Below, in pieces: positions 37,344 to 49,317 of a stretch of DNA of 64,000 nucleotides. Position numbers and translations under genes: made by a program. Source of the DNA: Argentina anserina (taxonomy: Eukaryota; Streptophyta; Magnoliopsida; Rosales; Rosaceae); contig NC_065874.1 in NCBI RefSeq assembly GCF_933775445.1, positions 7,955,001-8,019,000 of the forward strand, given 5' to 3'. A model generated the notes under the pieces. That model worked only from the letters and a program-made list of their open reading frames with translations, ran no database searches and was not told the origin of the DNA. How positions within the stretch are numbered: the first letter of the stretch is position 1; each line of letters starts with the position of its first letter.

Positions 37344-37845
37344 TCAACCTTGTCCACCGGAAGGTGTAGGTGGTCTGTTTACAGCTTTCCGGCCCACTGG
37401 TGCTGGCGGTGTTTGTAATAGTAAGCGGTTAGTCAAGTGATCTTTAACCTCATCAATCTCCAAGTGAATCCCATGCGACATGCTCTTCACTGTAACAATG
37501 GCAGTAAGTAACTCATTAACTTGTAATTTTAGCAGTTGACTCAGAAAAATTATAGTCATGCTATTCCTGGCAGTGTAAATTAATACGATGAGTTATATCA
37601 TATTTTTATGTATATGATTGAACTTGATCAATGAACCAACCAGCACTCGTTAGTTCATAACTTCTATATACAGAGAGCTACAGAGAGGAGAGATGGAGAG
37701 ACTTACTGTGGATTGGGATTTCAGGAACTCTAGAAGCTAAGACTATCTCGGACGAGATCAACAGCCATAATAGAATCAGGGGAATCATGTAAACAGTGCT
37801 TGAGGCCTTGTGATACGAACCATTTTGGATACGAATCATTATCAT
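37344..37845 (-). CDS. Small secreted peptide precursor, unidentified family
   Basis: Two exons, 37845-37707 and 37489-37344, with good splice sites (CACA|GTAAGT donor; TTGTTACAG acceptor), encode 94 aa. Residues about 20-36 form a hydrophobic core (MIPLILLWLLISSEIVLA), consistent with a signal peptide, and there are no cysteines in the mature part. The C-terminus is short, basic and Pro-rich (APVGRKAVNRPPTPSGGQG), the style of processed plant signalling peptides such as the CEP, IDA and PIP families, though it matches none of their motifs that I can recall. The gene is on the same strand as, and about 1.1 kb downstream of, the LRR receptor kinase. I do not recognise the family, and the function is inference only. 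Confidence 0.6.
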
Positions 37846-38941
37846 AAGATGTATATTGTATGTGCTCAATGGACGGAGCTATATAAGTAGGTTAAAGTAG
37901 CAATTGCTTCTCGATTTCCTCCAATTTCCTAATCACGAACAGGTCTTTGCGGATATTCGACCAATTCCCAAGTCAATGTCATTTGGTCTGACGCCCCTAG
38001 ATACGAGTTCCCATCGGTTGAATTAAGCCATCCTAAACAAATCCTAGTAGCAAGCAATTAATTAGCTCAATGGGAAATGACATACCTATAATTAGCTTAT
38101 AGTAGTCTCACAATTTTCATACATACACACACATATCCAATATATATTACGAGTTTTAAATTCGTGTTTGAAGACCAAAAATATAGTCTTTGATCATTTT
38201 AGTCAAATTACGACCTAGTAATATCCTTACAGAATATCATTTTACAAGAAAAAAGAAAAGCAAATAACACATATTTGGGTCAAAAGCCCAAACCCTCGTA
38301 CATGCCCGGGCCCAAGTAAACAAAACCCAAGCCGAGAGACCGAGTCATCGCGACACCATCTCTCAAGCCAAGACCTCGCCGTCAGCCCCGTCGCACCACC
38401 GCCGGTCTACCCGCCATCCCACCATCCAACCATCCTCCATATCGCCATCACATGCCTCTTCATACGGCTGCCCCAGACTAATTATAGGAACTCAGGAAGT
38501 GTTCGATTCAACGCAAAATGAAGCAGCAGAGTTGCACTAAGATTATTCATGCATGTTCACCAGTGACTCCCTTGCTTCGCTTTTTGTTTTATATCTTCAA
38601 CCTTTCTTTCTTAAACAACTTACCCACATCACTACAAAAACTGCCTCAATACGAAGATTATATACACCCAAATTGTATGATGATTGTGGCTGATGCCTTT
38701 TCATTTATGTTTTGTTAATTGCATTAAGCGATAAATTGAGTTGGTTTTGAATAGCAGTACTGGCTTTTCAAAAGAAAAAGATTTACCGAGTACGTGAAGG
38801 CCCATACGATAACTCGAGAATTTTATTCTTTTGTCCTCTGAATACATGAAAAAGTTGACATGAAACGATATATGAATATGCCAAAGAAAGTAAAGAAAAC
38901 TTATTGTTGTGCCCACGCTCGTAGATGACACACTTGAGATC
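37846..38941. other. Intergenic region, possible repeat relic
   Basis: About 1.1 kb that should hold the small-peptide gene promoter and the receptor kinase 3' UTR. A C-rich stretch at about 38285-38480 (CCCGTCGCACCACCGCCGG and similar) differs sharply from the AT-rich flanks and resembles a leftover of a mobile element or processed sequence. No gene is supported. Confidence 0.4.
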
Positions 38942-41900
38942 TTAACCAATGAGTCGTTCAATTGTAATCTCTGGGAGTCTAGAGAAATTTGCACCTTGGG
39001 ATGACAACACCTGCTCAACCATAAGCATTGTTGGCCTAGATTGTGGATGGGAATGTTTGCATGCAATTGCCAGCCTTGCAATTGTTATCAGTTCATTCTG
39101 AACAGTTGGTAGAGGAGGAGGCAGGCGTTGGTCCAGTACATCATTCAGCAGTATCTCTTCGTTGTCGCATGTGTGAGTTGAAAAGGAGGAGACGAAATCA
39201 GCCAGCTTCTTTCCCATGATCACTTCCAGTGACAATACCCCAAAGCTATAAACATCACATTTCTCTGTTACCTTCATTGTGTAAGCTAACTCTGCCAAAA
39301 CAATGAAGAACAGTAGACAGGAAAGTCATTAATATCTAGGACGAACTATACAATCTAGGATTTAACTTTGTTTCAGTTAGTTAATTACCTGGTGCTATAT
39401 ATCCATATGTGCCAGCTGGGGAAGTCCAATGTGATGAGTCTGGATTCAAAAGCTTGGCGGTGCCGAAGTCTGAAACAACAGGCTCATATTCGATATCCAG
39501 CAGTATGTTGTTGCTTGATACGTCTCGATGCACAATAGGTGGAGAGCAAGCATGATGCATGTAAGACAGGGCATGAGCTACACCTTTCACAATCCTCACC
39601 CTTGTGCTCCAGTCCAATTTCTCAGCTTCATATTCTTTGCTCAAGATCGCAGCCAAGCTACCCTTTTCTAGGTAGTCATAGACCAAAAATGAGTGATGGG
39701 AATGCGAACAGAAACCACGAAGTTTCACAATGTTCCGATGTCGTATCTCCATTAGTGCCCTTATCTCAGAAAGGAATTCCTTCCGAGATGTCTCCTCACC
39801 AATAAGTATTGGGTGGAGTTTCTTCACTGCAAATATGCTTCCCGATAGCAGCTTTGCCTTATAGACACTTCCGGATCCTCCTTTTCCGATGCAATGGCTG
39901 ACATCAAAATTATTGGTTGCCTTGATGATTTCTTCGTACATTCTTTTACCATCAAAGTCGAATATTGAGAAGACTTCTTTATGCATATCACCATCTTCTG
40001 TAACCTGTTCTTTTCTCCTTCCGTTTCTAATCAAAGCAATTCCAAGGGAAGCAAGGAGAAATACTCCTACTGTAAGGGAAATGATCAAAAGAATCAGCTT
40101 TCGATCCTTTGTTGAAGTATGCCTATTTCCCACGGTAAGAACATAACAGGGGTGAAGTCCTCTGACGTTGCCACACAGTCCTATATTACCTTCCAAGACA
40201 GCATGTTGAAATGCTTTGTTGTTGGGGACGGGACCCTGCAATTGATTGTAGGACATGTCGACCAGATCCAAGGCATTCATCTGATCAAAATTGGGGATGA
40301 GACCGGAAAGGTTATTGTGAGAAAGATTCAGCTTCTCCAAGCTTAGGAGTTTGCTCAATTGTGGTATCCGACCCTCAAGTGAATTGTGGCTTAAATCTAG
40401 TTCGGAGAGGTGAACTAAGTTCCCCAACTGGAATGGAATTTCTTGACAGAACTTGTTGTTGCTGAGATTCAAGAAGATCAACTGGCTCAAGTCACCCAAA
40501 ATGCTCGGAATTGACATATTGAATTTGTTGGTGGACAAATCAAGAAGTTGAATATCAGCAAATGATCCGAATTCTGAAGGTATACCACCAGAGAGTTGAT
40601 TGTCGTTCAACATCAGCTTGAGCAAAGAAGTCAATCTCCCAGCCTCACTAGGAATCACCCCAGCTAAAGTATTTGAAGAAAAATCAAGTAGTTCAATTTG
40701 GGTCGCTTTGCCAATCTCTGGTGGTATACTACCAGTGAGGTTGTTTCCCGCAATTCGTAAGGTTTGTAGTTTTGAACATTGTCCCCAGATGGGTGAGATT
40801 TCACCATGTAACTTATTGTGGCTCAGGTCTATGTATAGAAGATTCGGATATGCACCTAGTTGCTCAGATATATTTCCAGTGAAATGGTTATCTTCAAGGC
40901 GGACTCTGACTAAGCTCTTGCATCTCTTCAAGCTTCTGGGGAGTGGACCCGTCAAATCGTTGGTTTGTGCTGAAAAATTTTCTAGCAACCCACCACGACA
41001 AATGTTTTGGGGTAGATAACCAGAAAATCTGTTAGTATCCAACTGCAGCACAACCAACTTCAGTAAATTCCCCACCTCCTGAGGAATGGAGCCAGAAAGT
41101 TGGTTATCCCGGAGGATTAAGGATTCCAACTTGCTCAATTGACCAACTGTAGTGGGAATGGGACCACTGAGTTTATTTGTGTTTAACTGTAGATCGACAA
41201 GGTACATAAGTTTCCCTAGCTCTCTAGGAATGGTGCCAGAAAGTTTATTGCCAAAGAGATAAAGAATGGTGAGCTTTGTCAGATTACCTAAAGATGGAGG
41301 AATTGAACCATAGAGTTTGTTCATGCTCAATGATAGAGACACCATAGATTTCAAGTTCCCCATCTCTTTTGGAATGGTGCCAGAAAGCTGATTTTCATAG
41401 AGATAGAGAGCCTTAAGGTCTGATAGATCACCTAAAGATGTGGGGATTGAACCAGAGAGATTGTTTGTTTGAAGGAACAACAAGACTAGTTTCTTCATAT
41501 TTCCAAGAGTTGGAGGGATGGAACCTGATAAGTTGTTGGTATCCAAATGGAGTTCAACCAAACTAGAAAGGTTTCCCATTTCTGGAGGTATGAAACCAGT
41601 AAGTTGATTCTCATTAAGAGCCAAATAATTCAGGTTGCGCAAACTACCCAGAGATGCAGGAATAGAACCTGATAAGTTGTTGGTATCCAAATGGAGTTCA
41701 AACAAACTAGAAAGGTTTCCCATTTCTGGAGGTATGAAACCAGTAAGTTGATTCTCATTAAGAGCCAAATAATTCAGGTTGCGCAAACTACCCAGAGATG
41801 CAGGAATAGAACCTGATAAGTTGTTGGTATCCAAATGGAGTTCAAACAAACTAGAAAGGTTTCCCATTTCTGGAGGTATGAAACCAGTAAGTTGATTCTC

Positions 41901-42713
41901 ATTAAGAGCCAAATAATTCAGGTTGCGCAAACTACCCAGAGATGCAGGAATAGAACCAGAGAGTTGATTCTCATTGAGAGCCAAAGAAATCAAGTTACTC
42001 AAAGTACCTAAAGATGCAGGAATATGGCCTGAAAGTTTATTTGCATTCAGAAGCAAAGAATTGAGGTTGCTCAACTCACCTAGAGAAGGAGGAATTGAAC
42101 CTTCTAGAGTGTTGTTGTACAGAGAAAGAACAGCAAGAAACTTAAGCCGACTGAATTCTTTAGGAATTGATCCATTCAACTTATTTTCATTTAGGTCTAA
42201 TTCCTCCAGCTTTGGTAAAAGACCAATTGCTGGCGGGATGGAACCAGAGAGTTGATTTGCAGAAAGAGACAAATATGTCAGACTGCTTAGATTTCCCAGA
42301 GAATCAGGAATTGAACCTTCTAGACTGTTGTTGTAAAGAGCAAGCTCGTAAAGAAACTTGAGGTGACCTATTTCTTGGGGGATTGAGCCATTTAACTGAT
42401 TAGAGTTTAGGTGCATGATCGTAAGATTTGTTAGAAGACCAATGTCCGGTGGGATTCTCCCAGACAATAGATTGCTAGACAGATCAAGATAGATGAGTTT
42501 TTGGAGGGAACCAATTTGTGGGGGGATGGCATCAAAAATTGTATTGTAGCTAAGGTCAATATATTCCAGGTGGGGTAAGGAGAGGAATGGAAACTCATGC
42601 AGCGTACCTTGAATACCAGAATTTGTGAGGTTTATCCTGTTGACTCTTCCTGCATCGTTGCATGAAACGCCAGTCCAATGATGGAATGGGCATCCTTCTG
42701 GTTTTTGAGTGGT
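38942..42713 (-). pseudogene. LRR receptor-like kinase (MIK2-like), 3' part after insertion
   Basis: This is the major part of an LRR-RLK whose first 71 codons lie 9.6 kb away at 52323-52535. Exon 1 continues 42713-39389, and exon 2 is 39291-38942. Seen in order: the LRR N-cap (CPFHHWTGVSCN), a long array of plant-type LRRs, a transmembrane helix (ILLIISLTVGVFLLASLGIAL), and a Ser/Thr kinase with IGKGGSGSVYKA, FAVKKL, IVHRDVSSNNILL, SDFGTAKLL and ending TIERLIG. The RD kinase and the [20 protein letters not shown] region match the MDIS1-interacting receptor-like kinase 2 group, which works at the plasma membrane in immunity and pollen guidance. Total length without the insertion would be 1295 codons with no other break. 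In this allele the extracellular domain is separated from its signal peptide. Confidence 0.9.
41521..41952 (-). repeat. Triple 144-bp tandem repeat inside the LRR array
   Basis: Three consecutive 144-bp units (starting at 41521, 41665 and 41809) each encode two LRRs, 48 aa. By eye they differ at about one base (an A/C in the first copy). Neighbouring LRRs are clearly diverged, so this is a recent local amplification rather than conserved repeat structure. Confidence 0.9.
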
Positions 42714-44005
42714 GGAATTGTAATAACCCTAGATTTTAAAACAATATGTGAATTGATTTCAATTCTATTAAGTTTTGGAATTTTCAAATAAAATGAAACT
42801 TATTGTTTGCGATGCTTTGAAACGAAAAACGGAAACGTTTTCGGAACGTTTATTAAGAAAAACGTTACGTTTCCGAACGAGAGTATCGACTTTTATTTCG
42901 TCGCTCGGTTACGAAAACTTTCTTCACGAAAGTTGTAGAGCTCGTCGATACGAGTTCGGGGATATGTGACACGTTCGAATCGGACGACGTACGTAAAAGT
43001 TATTAACGACGGAAGTTAGTTTCCGATTTTGGGAGGGGGTATAAAAGGAAATTGTTTTAGTTAGGGTTCCCATAATTGGAAACCCCTTCTCTCACTCATC
43101 CGCCGCACACCCCTCTCTTCTCTCTCGGCTTCTCTCTCCCTCTCACCCCGAAACCTCACTCTCTCATCCCCGACCTTCTCTCCCTCTCGACCCCGCCATC
43201 TCCCATCACCCACCTTCCATCACCGATCTCCCTCTCCCTCTCGACTCTCTATTCTTCCTCACCTTTTCCCCGACCCCACGCAGAAGCTCGAAGCTCGGGG
43301 GGGGGGGGGGCCTCAACGTCGTGCTTCCTCGTCGACGACGAGCCTGGGCAAGCTTGCTACCACCCCTTCCTCACCCCGGAACCCCCGCGCCGAAGGATCG
43401 AGCCTCGAGTCGCCGTTCCATAGCTGCTCGACCTCCTCTACCGACACCTCAAGTCGATTCAAGGTTCAAGGTAAGGATCGGTGATTTCGATGTGTGTGTA
43501 TGCTTGTTGTTGATTTGAGAGAGATTGGGAGATTAGGGTTTCGAATTGGAGAATTTGGGATTGAAATCGGCGGTGAAGGAGGGTGAGAGATACCACCGCC
43601 TAGAGGCGGCGCGTGGGGAGGTCTGAGGTGGCGGAGGGGCTGCCTAGGACCGTAGGAGGATAGAGGGAAGGAAGAGGGTGGTTTTGGTGGTGGCGGTGGC
43701 GCGATACGCGCCGTGGTTAGCCTCGGCGCGTGGGCCCCACGCGCGGCCGGCCGGAGGTGGCGCGTGTGCCACACGCGCCGCCGGGTGAGGCGGTGTAAAT
43801 AGTTTTGACTGAAAGGGTATTTTTGTAATTTACTGTGTAATGGTAAATGTAAATGTAAATTTTAATTACTGCGGTAAATGTAATTAATTTTTACCTTCGG
43901 TAAATGTAATTATAATTTACTTTCAGTAAATGTAAAAAGTAAATTGTAAAAAGGGTAATTTAGTAAATTTTATTTACTGAATTTGTATTTACATTAAATC
44001 GTACG

Positions 44006-44200
44006 TATACGTACAGAAATACGTATTAATATTTATACGTACAGAAATACGTATTAATATTTATACGTATAGAAATACGTATTAATATTTATACGTACAG
44101 AAAATACGTATTTAATATTTATACGTACAGAAATACGTATTTAATATTTATACGTACAGAAATACGTATATAATATTTATACGTACAGAAATACGTACTA
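44006..44200 (+). repeat. 28-bp tandem repeat with TACGTA palindromes
   Basis: About seven copies of a 28-bp unit (ATACGTACAGAAATACGTAT plus TAATATTT) lie within the LTR. Each carries ACGTA words able to pair as short palindromes. The same block recurs in the right LTR at about 50603-50797. Confidence 0.88.
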
Positions 44201-44823
44201 ATGGAGTATTGTACAGTAACCGTGAATAGTGAACAGTGAACAGTAACTTCGTATAACCAAAATTGCTGAACAGTACCGTATATTACTGTTTTGGCATTTA
44301 AAGGTTTACGAAACGATTCTAAATTCTTGTTTTATCTTTTTAAGGTGATCGCTAAATCGAGGAAAGGGATTATTATCGGAAATTGAGGAATTACGCTCAA
44401 GTCAATAAGGTGAGTAAAATCTCACTGAATTACGAATCTACCCTCGTGGTGATTCAACATTTTTACAAGTGTGTTTATCATATGAATTACAACATGTATA
44501 TAATTTTGTGGACTACATATATACAGTATAATGGTAATAAGTACATATATATATATAGTTCATTAAATTACGTACTGTTATTAATTCATTAAAAATAGTC
44601 ATTTCGGTGACAGAAAAATTGTGCATGTGTGTGATTTAAACGGTACGATATGATGTGAGATTATCGTACGTAATTTTCAGGTGTTTATGAAATATGACAT
44701 GTATAGGATATAGTGGACTATGTATATATTGTATAAATGGTAAATAAGTACGAATATATATAGTTTGCTATATAATATACTGTTATGATTTTTATTGTGG
44801 ATATATCGTGAAAGTTTTAAAAC

Positions 44824-45025
44824 GTACAATATGATGAGTGATTATTGTACATGATTTTATCACGAAAAATGTGAAATATTGTGATTTGTCTTCGGACGTG
44901 ATGTGTGGTACAATATGATGTGAGATTATTGTACATGTGATTTTATCACGAAAAATGTGAAATATTGTGATTTGTCTTCGGACGTGATGTGTGGTACAAT
45001 ATGATGTGAGATTATTGTACATGTG
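44824..45025 (+). repeat. 86-bp tandem duplication in the LTR
   Basis: About 2.3 copies of an 86-bp unit start at 44824, 44908 and 44994 (each beginning GTACAATATGATG). It is repeated in the right LTR near 51420-51622. Confidence 0.85.
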
Positions 45026-45726
45026 AGGCAAGTCGGAACCTAGCCTTTGGCCGGGCGAAAGTTACGATACAGTTAGAGCTCTAGTCTGTCTGCCATAGTA
45101 CTGCATGAGGTAACGGGTGGTTATCTGATCATGGGTACTCAGCTTGTTTTGGATGTTGGGTGGCGGGTGGTTGCCCAACATCAGCGGTATACTAAGTGAG
45201 GGGTAACGGACGTGTACCAGCGCTCATTAGTTACCATTTTGTGAAAGTTTTAGAGTAACCAGATGGGTTGCTCGTTTTCTCATGATTTTCATTATACTGT
45301 GTTGATGTGGAATTGTGTCTTTTACGAGACGAGAGTTATTTTAGTATTTTACTCATACGAGCTGTAAAGCTTACCGGGTTTGTGTTTACAATCCCGGTGC
45401 ACCAATTCGATGGTGTAGTGGATGACTCCGCAGGTGTACATTAGCGAGAATTGACGGACCGCTCAGAGGACTTGAAGAGATTTACCTCCAGCTTGCGTGA
45501 GGATTTTGTGTGGCTATTTTGTGAGAGATTGTGAGGATTATTACATTCCAACTTATGTAATGTAAATTATAAATTGGGTTGTAATAATTGGTTTTCTGAG
45601 TTGTATTGATAACTCATTGATGATCCGCTGTGCACTTGAATGATTTCGATTTTCATTGAGATTATTTTTGTGTTTAACGATTCTAAGATTTTGAGCTTTG
45701 AAGCTCGAAATTTTAGGGTCGCTACA

Positions 45727-48700
45727 GTTGGTATCAGAGCCTAAGTGTGTATTTGGCGATTATCAATATCATCCGGGAGCGATGATCCGACTGCAGGCGG
45801 GCCCCCATCACATGCTCCTCGGTATTGATATGTCGCCGGGTACGCGAGAGTGTTAGGAGCCATACCTTATGGTTTGGTCTTGTAGAGAGTATCGTGACGA
45901 TACTCCGATGATTCACCTTCTTCTGAAATTTCATGATTGATATTTGTTGAATCTATTGTGTCGAATTCGAGACTTCACATGTATGACTGAGTGTTAATTG
46001 TTGAATGGTGATGAATTTGGAAAAAGGGCCGTGAACAGGGCCGAGGACGGACGAGAGGTCGCGGCCGAGGTAGGGTTGCAGGCCGAGTCCGCAATGTGGA
46101 GAACCTTTACGAGGAGGCTGCCCCACGGGCAGAACAGGTTGACCCTGCTGCTGTCGTTAGAGACGACGATAGTCGTGTGTTAAGTTGATCAAAGACTTTA
46201 ATAGTCTGTCAGCGCCATTATTTTGTGGAGGCTTGGATCATGTGGTAGCGGACCACTAGATCGAGAACATTGGAATCTACTTTGAGATGATTGAGTACTT
46301 TAAGAAAGAGAAGAAGATGATATCAACACTCTTTTATTAGTGATAGTTCGGTAGAGGAGATGGTAGGATTGACTCCTACATCTATGAGAAACTCTTTATG
46401 TGTCACTTCGCATTTGGAGTGTTCCTCGAATTGGAGAAAATGAAAGGCTTGTCCTATTGTGATTGGAAGTGGAGAGTTCTCTGCTTATTTGATCGTGATT
46501 CCGGATCACACCTATGATATGATCATAGGAATTGATTGGTTGAGTCCGCAGTACGCGGTGATTGATTGTTTTGACATGGTGGATTCCTTCGTAGACCCAG
46601 GAAACCAGAGTTTCGTATCTTTGACTCGAGGCGGATAATGCCATGAGAGCTTGAGTCATGACATATGTCAAATATGTGGATCTGAAGTAGCTATCACAGA
46701 TATCGTTGTGATATCAGAGTAAGCGAGACGTTTCAGGAGATACTATGTTATAGCCCCTATAACGAAGACGCCGTATGGATGGGACAAATGAATTCAAAGA
46801 CTTAATTACTGGTGCGCTCAGCTTAGAAATGCCACAATACTATCTGAGTTTGACATGCGATCCAAATACTGGAATGCTAACAGGTTTGAGTATATAGTTT
46901 CCTATCAGGGCAGAGAATTGTCAAGGAGTCTTGATAGAGAGCGTTGACCCTATGTTGAGGGATGTTCAGTGTTTAAATGTTGAGGACTAGATTTTAGTTA
47001 TGCAACTAATCTAGAGATGTGTAGACCATAGGTTGGAGGTGGTTAACTAAAATTTTCGTGACTAGCATCTCTAATGCTATTGGTAACAGAGTGGTAGGGC
47101 GTATGATACGTCCATAAAGTGGTAACACAATTATTGAATTGAGATTCACTTTTGTCGACGTGACGTTCCAAACTTGTTTTGGTTCGACTATAGACAATTG
47201 ATGTTACGCATTGTTCTTGGCTGAGCGAGAAATATAAGGTGATGGAGAAATCTCAATGTGGCGATATGAATTAATTATTTGCTAGATGAGCATTTAATTG
47301 AGAACGCTGGTCTTTCAGGATTTAATCATTTTGGTATTGAGGATTGGAACTTCACAGGCCACAGGTCCAAACGAGACGCAATGGCGGTGAAGTAACTCTA
47401 TTAAAGGTAAGGTATGAGATGACCTTAGCTTAGTGGTGTTTTTAACGAATTTCTTTTTCGTGACAAGCACCTTCCAACTGGTAAAGAAATGGTTGAGAAC
47501 CAAATTTTTCTTTTCAAGTACAAGTGGCGTTAATGTGGGAGACCTAGAGGTTCTTTTCCTCTATGCAGCAGATTGTTTATTGTTGGATAAGGAGAAGTTG
47601 AATGAAGTGTTCAACAAGGGGTAAATTTTACAATAAAGAGTACCCAATTATATTACTGCTTGCAGAGAAGTTATTTTGGCCGAATACGTTGGCCAGGAGG
47701 GTTCTTATTGAAAGTACAGAAACAACTGTTTAGAGTGGTGGTATAGCAATCATCTTGGGTTAGTCTGGAGGAGATGGTGGACCCAATATCAGGATTCAGT
47801 TGTTGAATTGTTTACTGAATTTATTGTATTACGACGGTGGGAAAAATCAATACTATGGATGATGCCACTGGGGCGTTGTGTGGGACCATGGGTCATACAT
47901 TTGAGGCATGTATGAACCAGGGGGTAAAGTATGTCTCAGTTGTGGTCGTGTTGGATTTCGCGCTGTAAAGTTCGCCTGATTTTCATGTTCCACCGATGTG
48001 AGATAATCACCTTCTTGTCTGAACCCCAAATTGTGGCATACCACTCATGGAAGCAAGAAGTTGTAATTAATTTTCGACGGTAAGTTTGGTGAGTATGATG
48101 GGATGCGTGATGTGTCGCTCTTGTGGTGGCGGTAGAGGTTCTCTACTGCCTTGTGCGTATATTAGTCGATTCTCTGGTGAAATTTTTGGAGAGTAATTCT
48201 TAATCCAAGGTGGTGTGCTGTGGTGGTTGTGAACTCGATGAGTTAAGATTTCCTTATCGTGATACCGATACAAATAGGGTACTTGGGCGGGTATCTTGCA
48301 CGACAACTTTCATGGTTATAATAAGATGATCTTGAAATGAGATTATTTTGTTAATTGGAAGGATTGGTATATTCGTTATTCTAGCGATGCATCGTGGTGA
48401 AGTCATGAAGGTATTGTCTTGATAAAGCACGTTTATTTGAAAACCACTATGTGTGATGTAAGTAGTAGGCATGTGTTAATCATTGATTTGACTCATGTTA
48501 GATGTTGAGAGTTTTGACCATGCTTAGTGGTATGAGCTAACTCATGACGTGAGGATAGTCTGTCAAATCGCAAGAGAGTGGTGAACTAGACAAAAGAGGG
48601 CGTAGACGCCTCCATGTTGAAAAACATCATTATGTTTCGGGAGGATGATTATATTTTGAGTAGCTCACATGCGACTATTATTGTTAGGAGATGTGACAGT

Positions 48701-49317
48701 TTGTCTGATGGGGGAAGTTTGAGGTAACGGAAGATAGGTTGAGAGTTTGTATGCTGGATTTTAAGGTAGATGTGAAATCATTTGAGATTGATTGAGTTCG
48801 CCTACAACGACAGTTACCATTCCAGCATCGGCATGGTACCCTATGAGGCACTTAAGGTAGACCATGTCGATCACCTATCTGTTGGGCCAAAGTTGGGTGT
48901 AGTGAGATTTGACAAGAAAGAAAAGTTGGCAGAGGTATGTTGGGCCTTTTGAGATACTTGAGAAAGTGGGCGAACTAGCATATCGACTAGCCTTGCCTAC
49001 TAGCATGTCGGGCGTTCACAACGTCTTCCACATTTCCATGCTGAGGAAGTATGTACCAGATGAGTCACATGTGATCGATCATAGCACCATTGAAGTGAAG
49101 GAAAATGCCACTTTTGTTGTCGAGCCAGTTCGTATCCTGGATAGATCCACTAAGAAGCTACGGAGGAGAGAAGTTGGGCTAGTCAAGGTGTTGTGGAGTC
49201 ACCATGATGAGGGTAACGCATCTTGGGAGCTAGAGTCAGACATGACGACCAGATATCCACAGTTATTTGTTGAGTGAGCCTGAATTTCGGGGCGAAATTC
49301 CTTTAAGGGGGGTAGAT
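45727..49317 (+). pseudogene. Internal region of the large-LTR element: decayed Gypsy relics
   Basis: After the primer site there is a gag-like Arg/Gly-rich scrap (about 46010-46090), then a segment reading YDMIIGIDWLSPQYAVIDC at about 46512-46568 that resembles the Gypsy protease-RT junction. Only at the 3' end is a frame open: 48909-49277, with VGPFEILEKVGELAYRLALP, GVHNVFHISMLRKY and a chromodomain-like end (VLWSHHDEGNASWELE). That tail is typical of Tekay/Del chromoviruses. RT, RNase H and the integrase core are not recognisable. Confidence 0.75.

Larger units (their letters stand above)
42719..45726 (+). repeat. Large-LTR element, left LTR
   Basis: This 3-kb LTR has a TATAAAAG box at 43040-43047, a pyrimidine-rich leader-like stretch (43080-43300), a splice-donor-like AAGGTAAGG near 43468, and two tandem repeat blocks (listed separately). 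The mixture of GC-rich and AT-rich halves is unusual for an LTR. Confidence 0.93.
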
